From contig NZ_CP058246.1 of the NCBI RefSeq assembly GCF_013388355.1, forward strand, positions 1,612,001-1,676,000: a DNA stretch of 64,000 bases. The letters are read 5' to 3'. Of this stretch, positions 18,532-27,384 are shown in pieces. The stretch comes from Flavobacterium sp. LPB0248. Its GTDB lineage: Bacteria > Bacteroidota > Bacteroidia > Flavobacteriales > Flavobacteriaceae. Numbering within the stretch: the first letter of the stretch is position 1; each line of letters opens with the position of its first letter. A program made the position numbers and the translations under genes. The notes under the pieces were generated by a model that saw nothing but the letters and a program-made list of their open reading frames with translations, had not been told where the DNA came from and ran no database searches.

Positions 18532-19332
18532 TTACAAATCTGATTTTGGACCTTTTGAAATGATGGATCTTATTACGCCAGGAAACCATCTTTGCAGCCA
18601 TACGGCTAGTTTGCCGTGTCCCGTGAAGATGTAATTTCTTTTTCGTTTTAAAATAGCCTCTACCATCACTTTTGCAGCTTTATCAGTAGGCCACATTAAA
18701 TTTGATGGTCGCGGATCTGTCTGTTCTGGATGCCAAATTCCATCATTATCTATTCTTGCAATTTCCGAAACCACAAATCCGGGATGCATCGTAGTGCAGC
18801 TCACACCCGTTCCCATTAATTCAACCTGCAAAGTTTGGCCAATAGAATTTACAGCCGCTTTTGAAGCACCATATGCGCCCACATTAGGATTAGGAAGATA
18901 AGCGCCGACGCTTCCAACTAAACCAATTCTCCCTTTGTTTTCCTTTAAATGTGGCAGTGCGTATTTTACCGTTAAGGCTAATCCTGTAACATTACCTTGC
19001 AATTGCCTGTTCCAATCCTTGGCTGTTAGGTTTTCGATACTTCCAAAAATGCCAAAACCAGCATTGGCTACAACCACATCCAAACGCTCCCACTCTTTAA
19101 TAATTTGTTGGACTGCATTTTCAATAGAAGTTTCTTCCATTATGTCACACGGAATCACTAGCGCTTCTCCACCTGAATCTCTAATCGAATCAGCAACTTC
19201 ATCCAGCAGTTCTTTTCGCCTTGAAGAAAGAACCACTTTATACCCTAATCTTGCACATTCAAGAGCCATCGATTTTCCAATGCCAGATGAAGCACCTGTT
19301 ATCCATATTACTTCTTCTTTTGCGTTTGTCAT
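18532..19332 (-). CDS. Short-chain dehydrogenase/reductase
   Basis: 266 aa, a classical SDR. The NAD(P)-binding TGASSGIG is at residues about 13-20, NAGFG at about 91-95, the catalytic Ser in VGSVGAY (about 140) and the YGASK motif (Tyr about 154, Lys about 158). Arg-rich SSRRKE after the second strand favours NADP. The substrate is not predictable. The last 20 residues (VWLQRWFPGVIRSIISK) are hydrophobic and could touch the membrane, as seen in some SDRs acting on lipids. Stand-alone or in a loose run with the SnoaL-like gene. Confidence 0.93.
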   Translation of the reverse strand: MTNAKEEVIWITGASSGIGKSMALECARLGYKVVLSSRRKELLDEVADSIRDSGGEALVIPCDIMEETSIENAVQQIIKEWERLDVVVANAGFGIFGSIENLTAKDWNRQLQGNVTGLALTVKYALPHLKENKGRIGLVGSVGAYLPNPNVGAYGASKAAVNSIGQTLQVELMGTGVSCTTMHPGFVVSEIARIDNDGIWHPEQTDPRPSNLMWPTDKAAKVMVEAILKRKRNYIFTGHGKLAVWLQRWFPGVIRSIISKGPKSDL

Positions 19333-19495
19333 TTTTGCAGCATTTACCTCAAAGATATAACTTATTCATTACAAACTAAATAACACAAAATCAGGAATTT
19401 CATACTCACATATTCGCGATTGGAAAGACTGTATTAACGAGGACGAAATTCTATTTTAAAAAGAATAAAACTTTAGAGAAAATCTGGAGCTTTAT

Positions 19496-20272
19496 TTACA
19501 TAATCTCTTCAAAAGACATTGCTTCTTCAAATGAAATTTCTTTAGTTTTAAAAACACTTTCTATATTAACGATGCTTTTAACTCTTTCAATAATTTCTTC
19601 TGTCTTCTTACTTTGAATATTGTTTGGCAAAATTTCAGAATAATAACTTATTTGATTCTGCCAATCACGCACAAATTGCTGTTCTTTTACATTTTCGAGC
19701 TTGCTAAAAAGCCCATGATTTTCATTAATAAGATGTGAAAGCATTTTTTTGATTCCGTCTTTTTTAGCCATTTCATCATCATTATAAAGTTGCTTTATTG
19801 GTCCAGTCATTCCTGGACAAATATTTGTAAAATCCCAATCAGAGATTTTGATTGCGGTTATTTCGTCCTCCGTCCAAAATGCATCATTAAGTTCATTAAT
19901 ATAGAAATGATTATTCTCTTTTTCGATTAGGGAGTAGAAAGGAAACGGAAAAAGTTTTGACAACTCCAACACTTGGTTGTCAGTTGCACTTGATGGTAAC
20001 CAAAAATCGGTTTCGAAATCCAGTTCAAATTCTTGCTCGAAAAAAGAAGATACCTTTTCTATCAACTCAAGATCTTTATCATAATCGTTAGTCGAAAAAA
20101 CAAAATCTTTAATAATCGGATTGTCATTTCTTAGAAAATCGATAGTCAGTTTTTCGATTAAATCTTCAGCTTCAGAAACAGAAAAGCATTTTCCTATTAT
20201 TTGTCCAAATCCGCCATATTTGTAAGCGTCACCATCCCAAAACAAATATGATTTTCGAATTATTATTTCCAT
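19496..20272 (-). CDS. Hypothetical 258-aa cytoplasmic protein
   Basis: No signal peptide, membrane helix or motif I recognise. The protein is acidic and rich in aromatic residues (SYLFWDGDAYKYGGFG near the start, DAFWTEDEITAIKISDWDF in the middle) and has a helical C-terminus. Such SUKH- or Imm-like acidic proteins are often immunity proteins, but no toxin gene is next to it, so I do not assign that. It is followed by a degenerate copy of the AGCTTCAGA hairpin at about 19467-19494. Confidence 0.65.
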   Translation of the reverse strand: MEIIIRKSYLFWDGDAYKYGGFGQIIGKCFSVSEAEDLIEKLTIDFLRNDNPIIKDFVFSTNDYDKDLELIEKVSSFFEQEFELDFETDFWLPSSATDNQVLELSKLFPFPFYSLIEKENNHFYINELNDAFWTEDEITAIKISDWDFTNICPGMTGPIKQLYNDDEMAKKDGIKKMLSHLINENHGLFSKLENVKEQQFVRDWQNQISYYSEILPNNIQSKKTEEIIERVKSIVNIESVFKTKEISFEEAMSFEEIM

Positions 20273-20330
20273 AGTTTAATTCTTCATTTGACGTTTTTCT
20301 TATTTCCTAAATAGACCATAAATTTTCTAC

Positions 20331-21047
20331 CTAATAATACTCTAATTTTCTTTCCGTAATAAATTTCGCTTTTCCATCTCTAGATTCAATTTGCTCTATC
20401 CAATTGCCTTTATCATCGAGTTTAGTATACTTAAAAATCATATCTATTGACGAATACATACCAACATACAATCTTCTAGTCATATTTCCATTTGCGTCAT
20501 ATTCATAGCTATTGGTCGTATAGGCATCTTTTTCTTTTAAAAGTCTGCCATCTTTATCATACATTAACGTATTGCCACCATAATAGACTAAATTTTTGTT
20601 TCGATCATACTTGTTAGCATAGTTTTTATCTTTTTCGCTTGTACTTTTTTCTATTATCCTTAGCGAATCTTTTTCGACTTTATAATTAAAAACCCTAGTA
20701 TTTTTTAGTTCCCCATTCGAATGAAACTCTTCTTCCTCTTTCACAAGTCCACGCCAATTATATTTATATTTTTTATGATATTCTACAAGCTCATTGTTTA
20801 GCGAATAAACAATATATTCGCTTTTAAATCCTTTTTTATTATATGTTGTCACACTATTTCCCATAAATAAACCAGCATGTTCTTTACCTTTAACTAAAAC
20901 ACCATCTTGATCAATTGCTTCAAAAACTTTAAATGTTACCGATTTCACATTTCCTTTAAGATTATTTTGCTCTCGAGTTGTTTTTGAAATGGTTGAACAG
21001 CTCTGCATCAAAAAGAGCAATAACAATAAAGTAATAGTGTTTTTCAT
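20331..21047 (-). CDS. Hypothetical lipoprotein with YD/toxin-antitoxin-like beta repeats
   Basis: 238 aa. A lipoprotein signal (LLLFLMQSCSTIS, Cys17) is followed by LKGNVKSVTFKVFEAIDQDG and repeated strands of the form Y-D-x-x-G/N-x-x (NKYDRNKNLVYYGG, MYDKDGRLLKEKD, SYEYDANGNMTRRL). These resemble RHS/YD-type or MORN-like repeats common in Bacteroidetes lipoproteins beginning LKG-VKSV. No enzymatic feature. It lies 58 nt from the next hypothetical gene on the same strand. Confidence 0.75.
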   Translation of the reverse strand: MKNTITLLLLLFLMQSCSTISKTTREQNNLKGNVKSVTFKVFEAIDQDGVLVKGKEHAGLFMGNSVTTYNKKGFKSEYIVYSLNNELVEYHKKYKYNWRGLVKEEEEFHSNGELKNTRVFNYKVEKDSLRIIEKSTSEKDKNYANKYDRNKNLVYYGGNTLMYDKDGRLLKEKDAYTTNSYEYDANGNMTRRLYVGMYSSIDMIFKYTKLDDKGNWIEQIESRDGKAKFITERKLEYY

Positions 21048-21479
21048 TAAATATTTGGTTTTAGTTGGAGCTACAGCGAACTTAAAAATGAACTGAACAA
21101 TAACGTCTGAGTTGCTGTTTCAAATATATTGTTTTCTTTCTAGAAATTAGTTCAATTGATCTTGATTAAGAAAACATTCAACAAAAACACTTGTTTTGAA
21201 AGATTGCGTACCAATAAAAAACATAGGATTATTCTTTCGAAAACAAAATTACCCAATATTTCGAAAAAATATTTTCCTCTCAAAAAAACAAGCCTTTTCT
21301 TCGCATACACATAAAACAACAAATTACTAATCAAACAAATACAACCACATTAACTCGATTAAAACTCAAAAAACGATCATCTAAAATAATTTCCAATCAA
21401 AAAAAAATTAAAATTTTTTCTCAAAATCCTTTGTACATCTCAAAAATAGTTGCACTTTTGCACCCGCAATAGCAAAGCA
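21048..21479. other. AT-rich gap upstream of tRNA-Glu
   Basis: 432 nt containing only the promoter of the tRNA at its right end. The open frame 21152-21334 on the minus strand is lysine/leucine/phenylalanine-rich, without start context, and I do not accept it. Confidence 0.5.
21430..21460 (+). promoter_or_regulatory. Bacteroidetes-type promoter for tRNA-Glu
   Basis: TTTG at 21430-21433, a 19-nt spacer and CACTTTTG at 21453-21460, one base off the TAnnTTTG consensus of the primary sigma factor. The tRNA begins 19 nt further on, suitable for a short leader. Confidence 0.55.
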
Positions 21480-21551
21480 GGTCCGTTCGTCTATCGGTTA
21501 GGACGCCAGGTTTTCATCCTGGTAAGGGGGGTTCGATTCCCCCACGGACTA
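21480..21551 (+). tRNA. tRNA-Glu (anticodon UUC)
   Basis: The cloverleaf can be folded: acceptor GGTCCGT pairs with ACGGACT (first pair G-U), anticodon stem CCAGG/CCTGG encloses TTTTCAT with anticodon TTC, and T-stem GGGGG/CCCCC encloses TTCGATT. The discriminator base is A and CCA is not encoded. A hairpin terminator follows within 20 nt. The open reading frame that runs across it from 21450 is an artefact. Confidence 0.96.
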
Positions 21552-21565
21552 CTTACTAAGACAAA

Positions 21566-21595
21566 AGCTTCAGAGAAATCTGGAGCTTTTTTTGT
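21566..21595 (+). terminator. Terminator after tRNA-Glu, AGCTTCAGA type
   Basis: AAAGCTTCAGAGAAATCTGGAGCTTT followed by a T-run; one G-U/mismatch in the stem. It is the clear functional member of the family whose other copies stand at 15603, 15705 and 17393. Confidence 0.8.
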
Positions 21596-21656
21596 TTATA
21601 TTTACTCCGTTAAATATTTTAAAGAAGACAATCAAAAAATCAACCCAAATCTTAAA

Positions 21657-22856
21657 ATGAAACACAAATTAATAGCCCTTTTATTTGTATTCGCCTTTGC
21701 AAATATGTCTGGACAAGCGCCCGCCAGCAAAACCAATTACACAAACAGTAAATTACCTGCAGAAGAAGCTGTTACTAACAAGTCTCTAAAACCCCTTAAA
21801 AAGATTTCTCTAGACGATTCCTCAATTTTAATTTACGATTACGACGGTTCTCTTTTTTCATGGGATTTAGAAGTAGAAAGCATTGTTTGGACCGTAAAAG
21901 CTTCAGATGCTCATACCGAAATGTGCGCCAACAAAATAACCATACACGATGGCGTTGTATATATTCCGTTTATTAATGGAGAAATTTATGCCGTAGATAA
22001 CGGAACGGGAACTATTTTCTGGAAATCTAGAATAGGAAACATTACAGACCAAATTGTTTTAAAAGATCAGACTCCAATTATAGCTAATGGAAAACTTTTT
22101 ATCACTGCCCAAAATCAGAATCAGAGCAGTAATTTATATGCTTTGGATCTAAAAGATGGAAGCTTGGCTTGGAACTACAAACTAGACACTCCAAACAACG
22201 ATATTGAGCCACTTTATTTCAACAATAAGATCTTTACCCAAAGCGCAAACAATGTGTATTGTTTTGAAGCTAATACAGGAAAACTGCTTTACCAAAAAAG
22301 CTTTGACGAAACCATGACTGGAAAACCAGTTACAGATGGTGAAAGCATTTTTATAGCAGGCGACAAGAATTGGCTTTATGCTTTAAAACCAAACAGCTTA
22401 GATGTTTTATGGCAATTTAAAATAGACGAAAACCAGAACAGCGTTAAAGAACGCATAGTATGCCACGACAAAAAATTATATTTTGCGGCACAAGATCCTG
22501 AAGTTTCATCTATTTACGCTGTAGATTCTAAAACAGGAACTCAGCTTTGGAAAACAGATTTTAAAGGTGATAATGTAGAATACATTGTAAAAGAAGTTGA
22601 TAACCTTTGGGGATACACGCGCAAAAAGAAACTTTTTGAATTGGACTTAACAAACGGAGAAATCGCTTTTGAAGAAAAACTAACTACACTGCCTATTTCT
22701 AATATTGAATTTCCTGCCGATGACAACTTGCTTTACTATTATTGCGATGCAGGCTTAATTCAGTTTGATTTAAAAGAAAAAGACGAAAACGTATACTACA
22801 TGCGTACTTCTATTAAAGATGACGCTTATAGCGCCTATTTAAAGATAATTCGATAA
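21657..22856 (+). CDS. Secreted PQQ-type beta-propeller protein
   Basis: 399 aa from the ATG at 21657 (MKHKLIALLFVF); an in-frame extension to 21450 would run through tRNA-Glu and is rejected. A signal peptide ends near NMSGQA. The rest is built of repeats of the PQQ/quinoprotein blade type: SIVWTVKASD, GTIFWKSRIG, GSLAWNYKLD, GKLLYQKSF, LDVLWQFKID, GTQLWKTDFK. BamB and alcohol-dehydrogenase-like proteins share this fold, but no catalytic or cofactor residues are evident. A periplasmic or outer-membrane scaffold role is plausible. It stands alone with a terminator at 22881. Confidence 0.88.
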   Translation: MKHKLIALLFVFAFANMSGQAPASKTNYTNSKLPAEEAVTNKSLKPLKKISLDDSSILIYDYDGSLFSWDLEVESIVWTVKASDAHTEMCANKITIHDGVVYIPFINGEIYAVDNGTGTIFWKSRIGNITDQIVLKDQTPIIANGKLFITAQNQNQSSNLYALDLKDGSLAWNYKLDTPNNDIEPLYFNNKIFTQSANNVYCFEANTGKLLYQKSFDETMTGKPVTDGESIFIAGDKNWLYALKPNSLDVLWQFKIDENQNSVKERIVCHDKKLYFAAQDPEVSSIYAVDSKTGTQLWKTDFKGDNVEYIVKEVDNLWGYTRKKKLFELDLTNGEIAFEEKLTTLPISNIEFPADDNLLYYYCDAGLIQFDLKEKDENVYYMRTSIKDDAYSAYLKIIR

Positions 22857-22880
22857 GAACTTCTTACTTTTTGAAATAAA

Positions 22881-22915
22881 AAAAAGACCATTTTTTCAAA
22901 TGGTCTTTTTTATCC
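22881..22915. terminator. Bidirectional terminator between convergent genes
   Basis: AAAAAGACCATTT (22881-22893) and AAATGGTCTTTTT (22898-22910) form a perfect 13-bp stem with loop TTTC. It ends the propeller gene on the plus strand and the 101-aa gene on the minus strand. Confidence 0.9.
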
Positions 22916-22930
22916 TCTTTTGAGAAAAAT

Positions 22931-23236
22931 TTATGCTCTAAACAAAGCATATTTATTGTAGTTAAACAAAACTACATCATAAGGAACATAAAGCGAAACT
23001 ATTTTCTCTGTTGATTCATTGAATGTGATTCCGTTGTGCTTTCTAAACAAGTAAATTTCTTTCAAGCAATTAGAAAGACTCTGGTGAATTTCACTTGTAA
23101 AAGTTGGCAGTTTCTTGTCGCCTACCAAAAGATCAATCTGGTAGTTTGAACTGCTTTTTGACAAGTTATTTCCAATAATTCTAATTGTAAAAGTTGTTGG
23201 TTTTCCGTACTGCTCACCTTGATATTGTAGTGTCAT
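22931..23236 (-). CDS. Hypothetical 101-aa protein
   Basis: A small protein with an alternating beta pattern (TLQYQGEQYGKPTTFTIRII, then YQIDLLVGDKKLPTFTSE) and the central helix HQSLSNCLKEIYLFR. No signal peptide or known motif. It has its own terminator at 22881-22910 and an upstream gap of 260 nt, so it is probably a single-gene unit. The even codon use and good start support a real gene; the function is unknown. Confidence 0.7.
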   Translation of the reverse strand: MTLQYQGEQYGKPTTFTIRIIGNNLSKSSSNYQIDLLVGDKKLPTFTSEIHQSLSNCLKEIYLFRKHNGITFNESTEKIVSLYVPYDVVLFNYNKYALFRA

Positions 23237-23392
23237 GATTTCTTCTTATTAAGTAATTAGTAATACCGCTGATTAATCGGTTTTTGGTTCTCCGGATACT
23301 TTTATTAAAGTTATAAAATTTTAGACAAACATAAAGAATTCAATTCTAAATTAAATGTTATTTTTTTAAAAGACAAAACCTCTAGAAACCAT

Positions 23393-23417
23393 AAAACCGT
23401 AACATAGTTACGGTTTT
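23393..23417. terminator. Hairpin downstream of the LRR gene
   Basis: AAAACCGTAAC and GTTACGGTTTT (11/11 pairs, 3-nt loop) lie 80 nt beyond the stop of the minus-strand LRR gene. The T-run is short, so termination is likely but not certain. Nothing else is seen in 23237-23496. Confidence 0.55.
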
Positions 23418-23496
23418 GGCAATTAACTAAATATATTTAATCAACTTGTTTAACGAGTGTAAAATTCATTCATAAGCATCGATTAATTTTGGGTAA

Positions 23497-24339
23497 CTAT
23501 TGTAATTTATTTTCTTGGTTTATTTCTAATAAAAACGGATTTCCGTTTTCGTCCATCATGGTCATATTTAAAGCATCTAACAATGCTGTCTTTTTTGAAA
23601 CTTCGCCTGTAAATTTATTGTACGAAAGATTTAATTCTTCCAAACTGCCAAGCTTTTCAATTTCTTGCGGAATCGCGCCTGAAAATTCATTGTCAAATAA
23701 ACTAAAATTCTCTAACGCACTCCAATTAATAATTTCGTTTGTCAAATTTCCCGACAGCTTATTATTATTCAGCAGCAATACTTTTAGACCAGCGATTTTA
23801 TAAATCGAAACAGGCAGTTTTCCGTTTATCTCATTATGGCAAACAGCTAAAATTTCTAACTGATTCAGCTTTCCAATTTCTAACGGAAGCTCTCCTGAAA
23901 TCTTATTCATAAAAAGCTCTAAATCTTTCAATTTTGTCAATTGGCAAATCGAAGACGGAATTGTTCCTGACAATTTATTATCGGCAATATTAAGCGCTTC
24001 CAATTCTTTTAGATTAAAAATGGAAGAAGACAAACCTCCTTCAATTTTATTCTTTTCCAAATTGAGCGATTCCAAATTTATAAGATCGTAAAAAGCCTCG
24101 GGCAATTCTCCTTGTAGATTATTGTCTGCCAAATTTAATGCAACAACTTTTCCGTTTTCAGCTTTAACACCGTACCAGGTAGAAACAGATAGACTTAAGT
24201 CCCATTTGTTTTTCCATTGCAAACCATTTGTTGCATGGTACAATTTTATAAGCGCTTCTTTTTCTTTATCCGAAACAGCATCTGCCAAAACGTTTAGCGA
24301 AAAGGCAAATAATAACGAAAGAGTAAATACAATTTTCAT
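23497..24339 (-). CDS. Secreted leucine-rich-repeat protein
   Basis: 280 aa. A signal peptide (ending SLNVLADA) is followed by an N-cap with WKNKWDLSLSVSTWYGV, a typical plant-type LRR N-terminal region, and about eight 23-24-residue repeats of the form L-x-x-L-x-L-x-x-N-x-L-x-G-x-I/L-P (for example LKDLELFMNKISGELP, LKVLLLNNNKLSGNL). Such proteins are secreted or surface exposed and usually bind other proteins. No C-terminal type IX sorting domain is visible; the protein stops shortly after the last repeat (LEINQENKLQ). Confidence 0.92.
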   Translation of the reverse strand: MKIVFTLSLLFAFSLNVLADAVSDKEKEALIKLYHATNGLQWKNKWDLSLSVSTWYGVKAENGKVVALNLADNNLQGELPEAFYDLINLESLNLEKNKIEGGLSSSIFNLKELEALNIADNKLSGTIPSSICQLTKLKDLELFMNKISGELPLEIGKLNQLEILAVCHNEINGKLPVSIYKIAGLKVLLLNNNKLSGNLTNEIINWSALENFSLFDNEFSGAIPQEIEKLGSLEELNLSYNKFTGEVSKKTALLDALNMTMMDENGNPFLLEINQENKLQ

Positions 24340-24484
24340 AACAGATTTGGGGATTTGTTATAAGGGTAAAAATATACAATTCGTAGGTAAAATACACTAA
24401 ATATCGGCAAACTGTTGATAAAAATTTTACTTGTAGGATTTGTACTGCTTTTTAATATTTTTAAAAACCTGCATTTTTTTTGAT

Positions 24485-24492
24485 TACATTTG
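24485..24492 (+). promoter_or_regulatory. TAnnTTTG -7 element before the DUF1761 gene
   Basis: TACATTTG, an exact match to the Bacteroidetes -7 consensus, lies 27 nt before the ATG. A TTG at the expected -33 distance is not evident, so the promoter call rests on one box. Confidence 0.45.
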
Positions 24493-24519
24493 ATCAACTA
24501 ATTCTAAAAACCTCACATT

Positions 24520-25008
24520 ATGCAAATTAACTTCGTTGCTTTATTCATTGCAGCCATTGTCACACTCGTAACTGGTTTTATCTGGTACAGCCCAAAAGTA
24601 TTCGGAACCATCTGGATGAAAGAAAATAATCTTACTCAAGAAGAGTTAAGAAAAGGAAATATGCTTAAAATTTTTGGTCTTACGTATATTTTTTCTTTAA
24701 TGATTACAATGACTTTAATGTCTCTTACTATTCATCAGTCTGGTGCAATCGGAATGGTTGGCGGACCTCCTTTAATGGATAGCGCAAAACCTTCTTTTGC
24801 AGCTTTTATGGCAGATTACGGAATGGCTTACAGAACTTTTAAACATGGTGCGCTTCACGGCTTTATGTCGGGACTATTTTTTGCTTTTCCGTTAATTGGA
24901 ATCAATGGTTTGTTTGAAAGAAAATCTTGGAAATATATTTTCATCCATAGCGGATACTGGATTCTTACTCTAACTCTTATGGGCGGAATCATTTGCGGAT
25001 TTGCTTAA
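24520..25008 (+). CDS. DUF1761 membrane protein
   Basis: 162 aa with four hydrophobic helices: residues about 3-24 (FVALFIAAIVTLVTGFIWY), 48-68, 110-128 and 140-160. The opening N-x-V-A-L...TGFIWYSPKVFG-x-x-W is the DUF1761 signature. Inner-membrane protein of unknown role. A terminator follows at 25021, so it is a one-gene unit. Confidence 0.9.
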   Translation: MQINFVALFIAAIVTLVTGFIWYSPKVFGTIWMKENNLTQEELRKGNMLKIFGLTYIFSLMITMTLMSLTIHQSGAIGMVGGPPLMDSAKPSFAAFMADYGMAYRTFKHGALHGFMSGLFFAFPLIGINGLFERKSWKYIFIHSGYWILTLTLMGGIICGFA

Positions 25009-25020
25009 TATCATTTATAA

Positions 25021-25057
25021 AAAACCCGTTTGAAGAATAATCTCAAACGGGTTTTCT
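25021..25057 (+). terminator. Terminator of the DUF1761 gene
   Basis: AAAACCCGTTTGA (25021-25033) and TCAAACGGGTTTT (25043-25055), 13 perfect pairs with a 9-nt loop, 13 nt after the stop codon. Confidence 0.9.
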
Positions 25058-25125
25058 TAATAATAACTTAAACCCCTTTAGTTATTATAAATATTCTCTA
25101 ATTTTGAAGAAATTAGCTCACTCTT

Positions 25126-26271
25126 TTGAATACAACATATTCTTTCCAGATTTACAAAAGCGCATCATTACTGCCTGTAGAATGGAACTCGCTTGCAGCA
25201 AATAACATTTTTTTGACACGCGAATATCTCGAAGTGCTGGAAAACTCTTGTCCAGTAAATATGACTTGCCATTTTATTGGTCTTTTTGAAGAGAAAAAAT
25301 TAATCGGAATTGTGTTAACGCAGTTCTTATTTGCAGAAAAACTCGAGTCTTTTGGAGAGCGCGATAAATGTTTAAAAACTTCGGTGCGTAATTTTGCTTT
25401 AAAGAATTTTGCTTCGCATGTTTTATTTGTCGGAAACAATATGCTAACAGGACAAAATGCTTTTATTTTTGATAAAAACATTAAAGGATCCAAAGCAATT
25501 AAGACGCTTCATAAAGCAATTAATCAACTAAAAAAAGACTTAAAAGAAAGCGGAAGAAAAGTTCACATTACGAGCATAAAAGATTTTACTGCAAAAGAAA
25601 TCGAACCGCTTCAAGCTGAATTCAAAAACAATTACACGTTTTCTACTCAGCCCAATATGATTTTTAAAATCAATGAAAATTGGAAATCAGAACAAGATTA
25701 TATTGATGCATTGTCCAAAAAATATCGAGATCAATACAAACGCGCACGAAAAAAATCGGAAGGAATTGTAAAACAGCAAATGTCACTTTCTGACATTAAA
25801 CAATATGAAGATATTATTTACGATCTTTATTTTCATGTGGCCAAAAATGCTCCTTTCAACACTTTTTTTCTAGCTCGCAACCACTTTAGCTTTTTCAAAG
25901 AAATAATGGGAGAAAATTTTCTTTTGTATGGTTATTTCTTGGATGAAAAACTAATCGGTTTCAATACTTTAATAAAAAATGGAGATGTAATGGATACCTA
26001 TTTTTTAGGCTATGACGAAAGTGTGCAGCGTGAAAAAATGCTGTATTTAAATATGCTTTACGATATGATTGCGTATTCTATCAAAAAAGGTTTCCACGAA
26101 ATTGTTTTTGCCAGAACCGCTCTTGAAATCAAAAGTTCTGTTGGAGCAAAACCTGTAAAAATGTACGGTTTAATTACGCACAGCAATGCTTTAATTAATC
26201 ATAACATTTCTAGATTTTTTAATTATTTGGAACCAAAAACAGAATGGCAGGAGAGAAATCCGTTTAAATAA
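25126..26271 (+). CDS. GNAT/FemAB-like acyltransferase, TTG start
   Basis: 381 aa. A tandem-GNAT layout like the FemAB or peptidoglycan-related acyltransferases: an N-terminal half with EWNSLAANNIFLTREYLEVLE, a middle YIDALSKKYRDQYKRARKK basic helix, and a C-terminal GNAT half (LLYGYFLDEKLIGFNTLIKNG, DTYFLGYDESVQREKMLYL). The only start compatible with the conserved N-terminus is TTG at 25126, since a stop (TAG at 25114) precedes it and the next ATG is 46 codons in. Substrate unknown; aminoacyl or acyl transfer to an amine is expected. It stands alone. Confidence 0.82.
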   Translation: MNTTYSFQIYKSASLLPVEWNSLAANNIFLTREYLEVLENSCPVNMTCHFIGLFEEKKLIGIVLTQFLFAEKLESFGERDKCLKTSVRNFALKNFASHVLFVGNNMLTGQNAFIFDKNIKGSKAIKTLHKAINQLKKDLKESGRKVHITSIKDFTAKEIEPLQAEFKNNYTFSTQPNMIFKINENWKSEQDYIDALSKKYRDQYKRARKKSEGIVKQQMSLSDIKQYEDIIYDLYFHVAKNAPFNTFFLARNHFSFFKEIMGENFLLYGYFLDEKLIGFNTLIKNGDVMDTYFLGYDESVQREKMLYLNMLYDMIAYSIKKGFHEIVFARTALEIKSSVGAKPVKMYGLITHSNALINHNISRFFNYLEPKTEWQERNPFK

Positions 26272-26277
26272 AAAATG

Positions 26278-26423
26278 TGTCGCTCCGCTGGAGCTTTTAG
26301 AACTTGTGACTCATACACTTTCTACAAATATTTCGCTCCTAACGGAGCTTTTTTTAGCTCTGGAAGAGCGAAATATTTATAAAAAAATTAGCTGTAAAAT
26401 ATAAAAGCTCCAGCGGAGCGACA
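26278..26423. repeat. Nested palindromic repeat
   Basis: Outer arms 26278-26299 and 26402-26423 are perfectly complementary over 22 nt (core GTCGCTCCGCTGGAGC). Inside them arms 26326-26338 and 26366-26378 are complementary over 13 nt (AAATATTTCGCTC), enclosing CTAACGGAGC and AGCTCTGG. The whole can form a long forked hairpin between the convergent acyltransferase and lipid-kinase genes. It looks like a mobile palindromic unit rather than a simple terminator. Confidence 0.85.
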
Positions 26424-26453
26424 TAATTCAACATCAATATTTCTTCAATAAAA

Positions 26454-27323
26454 TCACGGAACAGCAATTTTCATCTGCTTATGCAGAATATGAATTTCTA
26501 ACGAAGTCTGCGCACCGCAATATTCACCATCAATTTGAAAATTAACGGGATAATCTGTTTTAATTTCAGCTCTATCGGTCGAGATAATTACAATATCATC
26601 AGAATCAATTGGCATATTTCCCGTAATTATTTTTCCAATTAAAAGCAGATCAAGGCTCTTTAAAATCACCAGCTCAAACTTCCCATCATTCATGGCACCA
26701 TTCGGATTGATAATTACACCTGTTCCATATTTCTGCGAATTAGCAATTACAATCATTCTTGCTACATGTTCGACCGTTTTATTATTTGCCGAAATCGTAG
26801 CTACAAAAGGTTCTTCAGATTCTTTGAGCGTCGTAAAAGCCTGCAATGCATAGCCCCAAAAACCACGCACATCGCTTTGCTCGTAATTTTTAACCAGATT
26901 GGCATTTAATCCTAAGTCGCTTAAATGAATGCTTTTTTTGCCATTGATGCAAATCATATCCATTTCGATATAATGGTGCAAAAAGGCTATTTTAAGGTTC
27001 TCCTCTATTCCTGTCGGTAGATTTAAGTCAACTGAAAGTCCGTTTGCAGAGCCAGCCGGCAAAATCCCAATTATGACATCTTGATCTTCCATCGCCTCAG
27101 CCACCATTTTTATGGTTCCGTCTCCTCCCGCAACAATAATTCGTTCTGGTTCCGATTCGCTATATAAAGATTGTATTGCTTTTAAATCATTTTTCCCTGT
27201 AGTCTCATACACTTTCAAATCGAAATGATTAGTTACAGCAAACTCTTCGACAGCATCTATCAAATCCGATTTATCTAAGTCTCCAGAAATAGGATTTACC
27301 ACAAACAGAATATTCTTTTTCAA
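26454..27323 (-). CDS. Diacylglycerol/lipid kinase (YegS/DagK family)
   Basis: 289 aa, one full lipid-kinase catalytic domain: NPISGD (residues 10-15), nucleotide-binding GGDGT (66-70), LPAGSANGLS (88-97) and the C-terminal beta-sandwich with NPNGAMNDGKFELVIL. It phosphorylates a lipid hydroxyl (diacylglycerol, sphingoid base or similar) with ATP at the inner face of the membrane. It is divergent from the APP1 phosphatase gene, 61 nt between starts, which points to opposing lipid reactions. Confidence 0.92.
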   Translation of the reverse strand: MKKNILFVVNPISGDLDKSDLIDAVEEFAVTNHFDLKVYETTGKNDLKAIQSLYSESEPERIIVAGGDGTIKMVAEAMEDQDVIIGILPAGSANGLSVDLNLPTGIEENLKIAFLHHYIEMDMICINGKKSIHLSDLGLNANLVKNYEQSDVRGFWGYALQAFTTLKESEEPFVATISANNKTVEHVARMIVIANSQKYGTGVIINPNGAMNDGKFELVILKSLDLLLIGKIITGNMPIDSDDIVIISTDRAEIKTDYPVNFQIDGEYCGAQTSLEIHILHKQMKIAVP

Positions 27324-27384
27324 AATTTTATTTTTAAAACCAATTAAATTAAGTAATTTACAGTTACATAAATATACGTAATTA

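Noticed and set aside
21450..21656. N-terminal extension of the propeller protein
   Set aside because: It would translate through tRNA-Glu and its terminator; the ATG at 21657 begins a good signal peptide.
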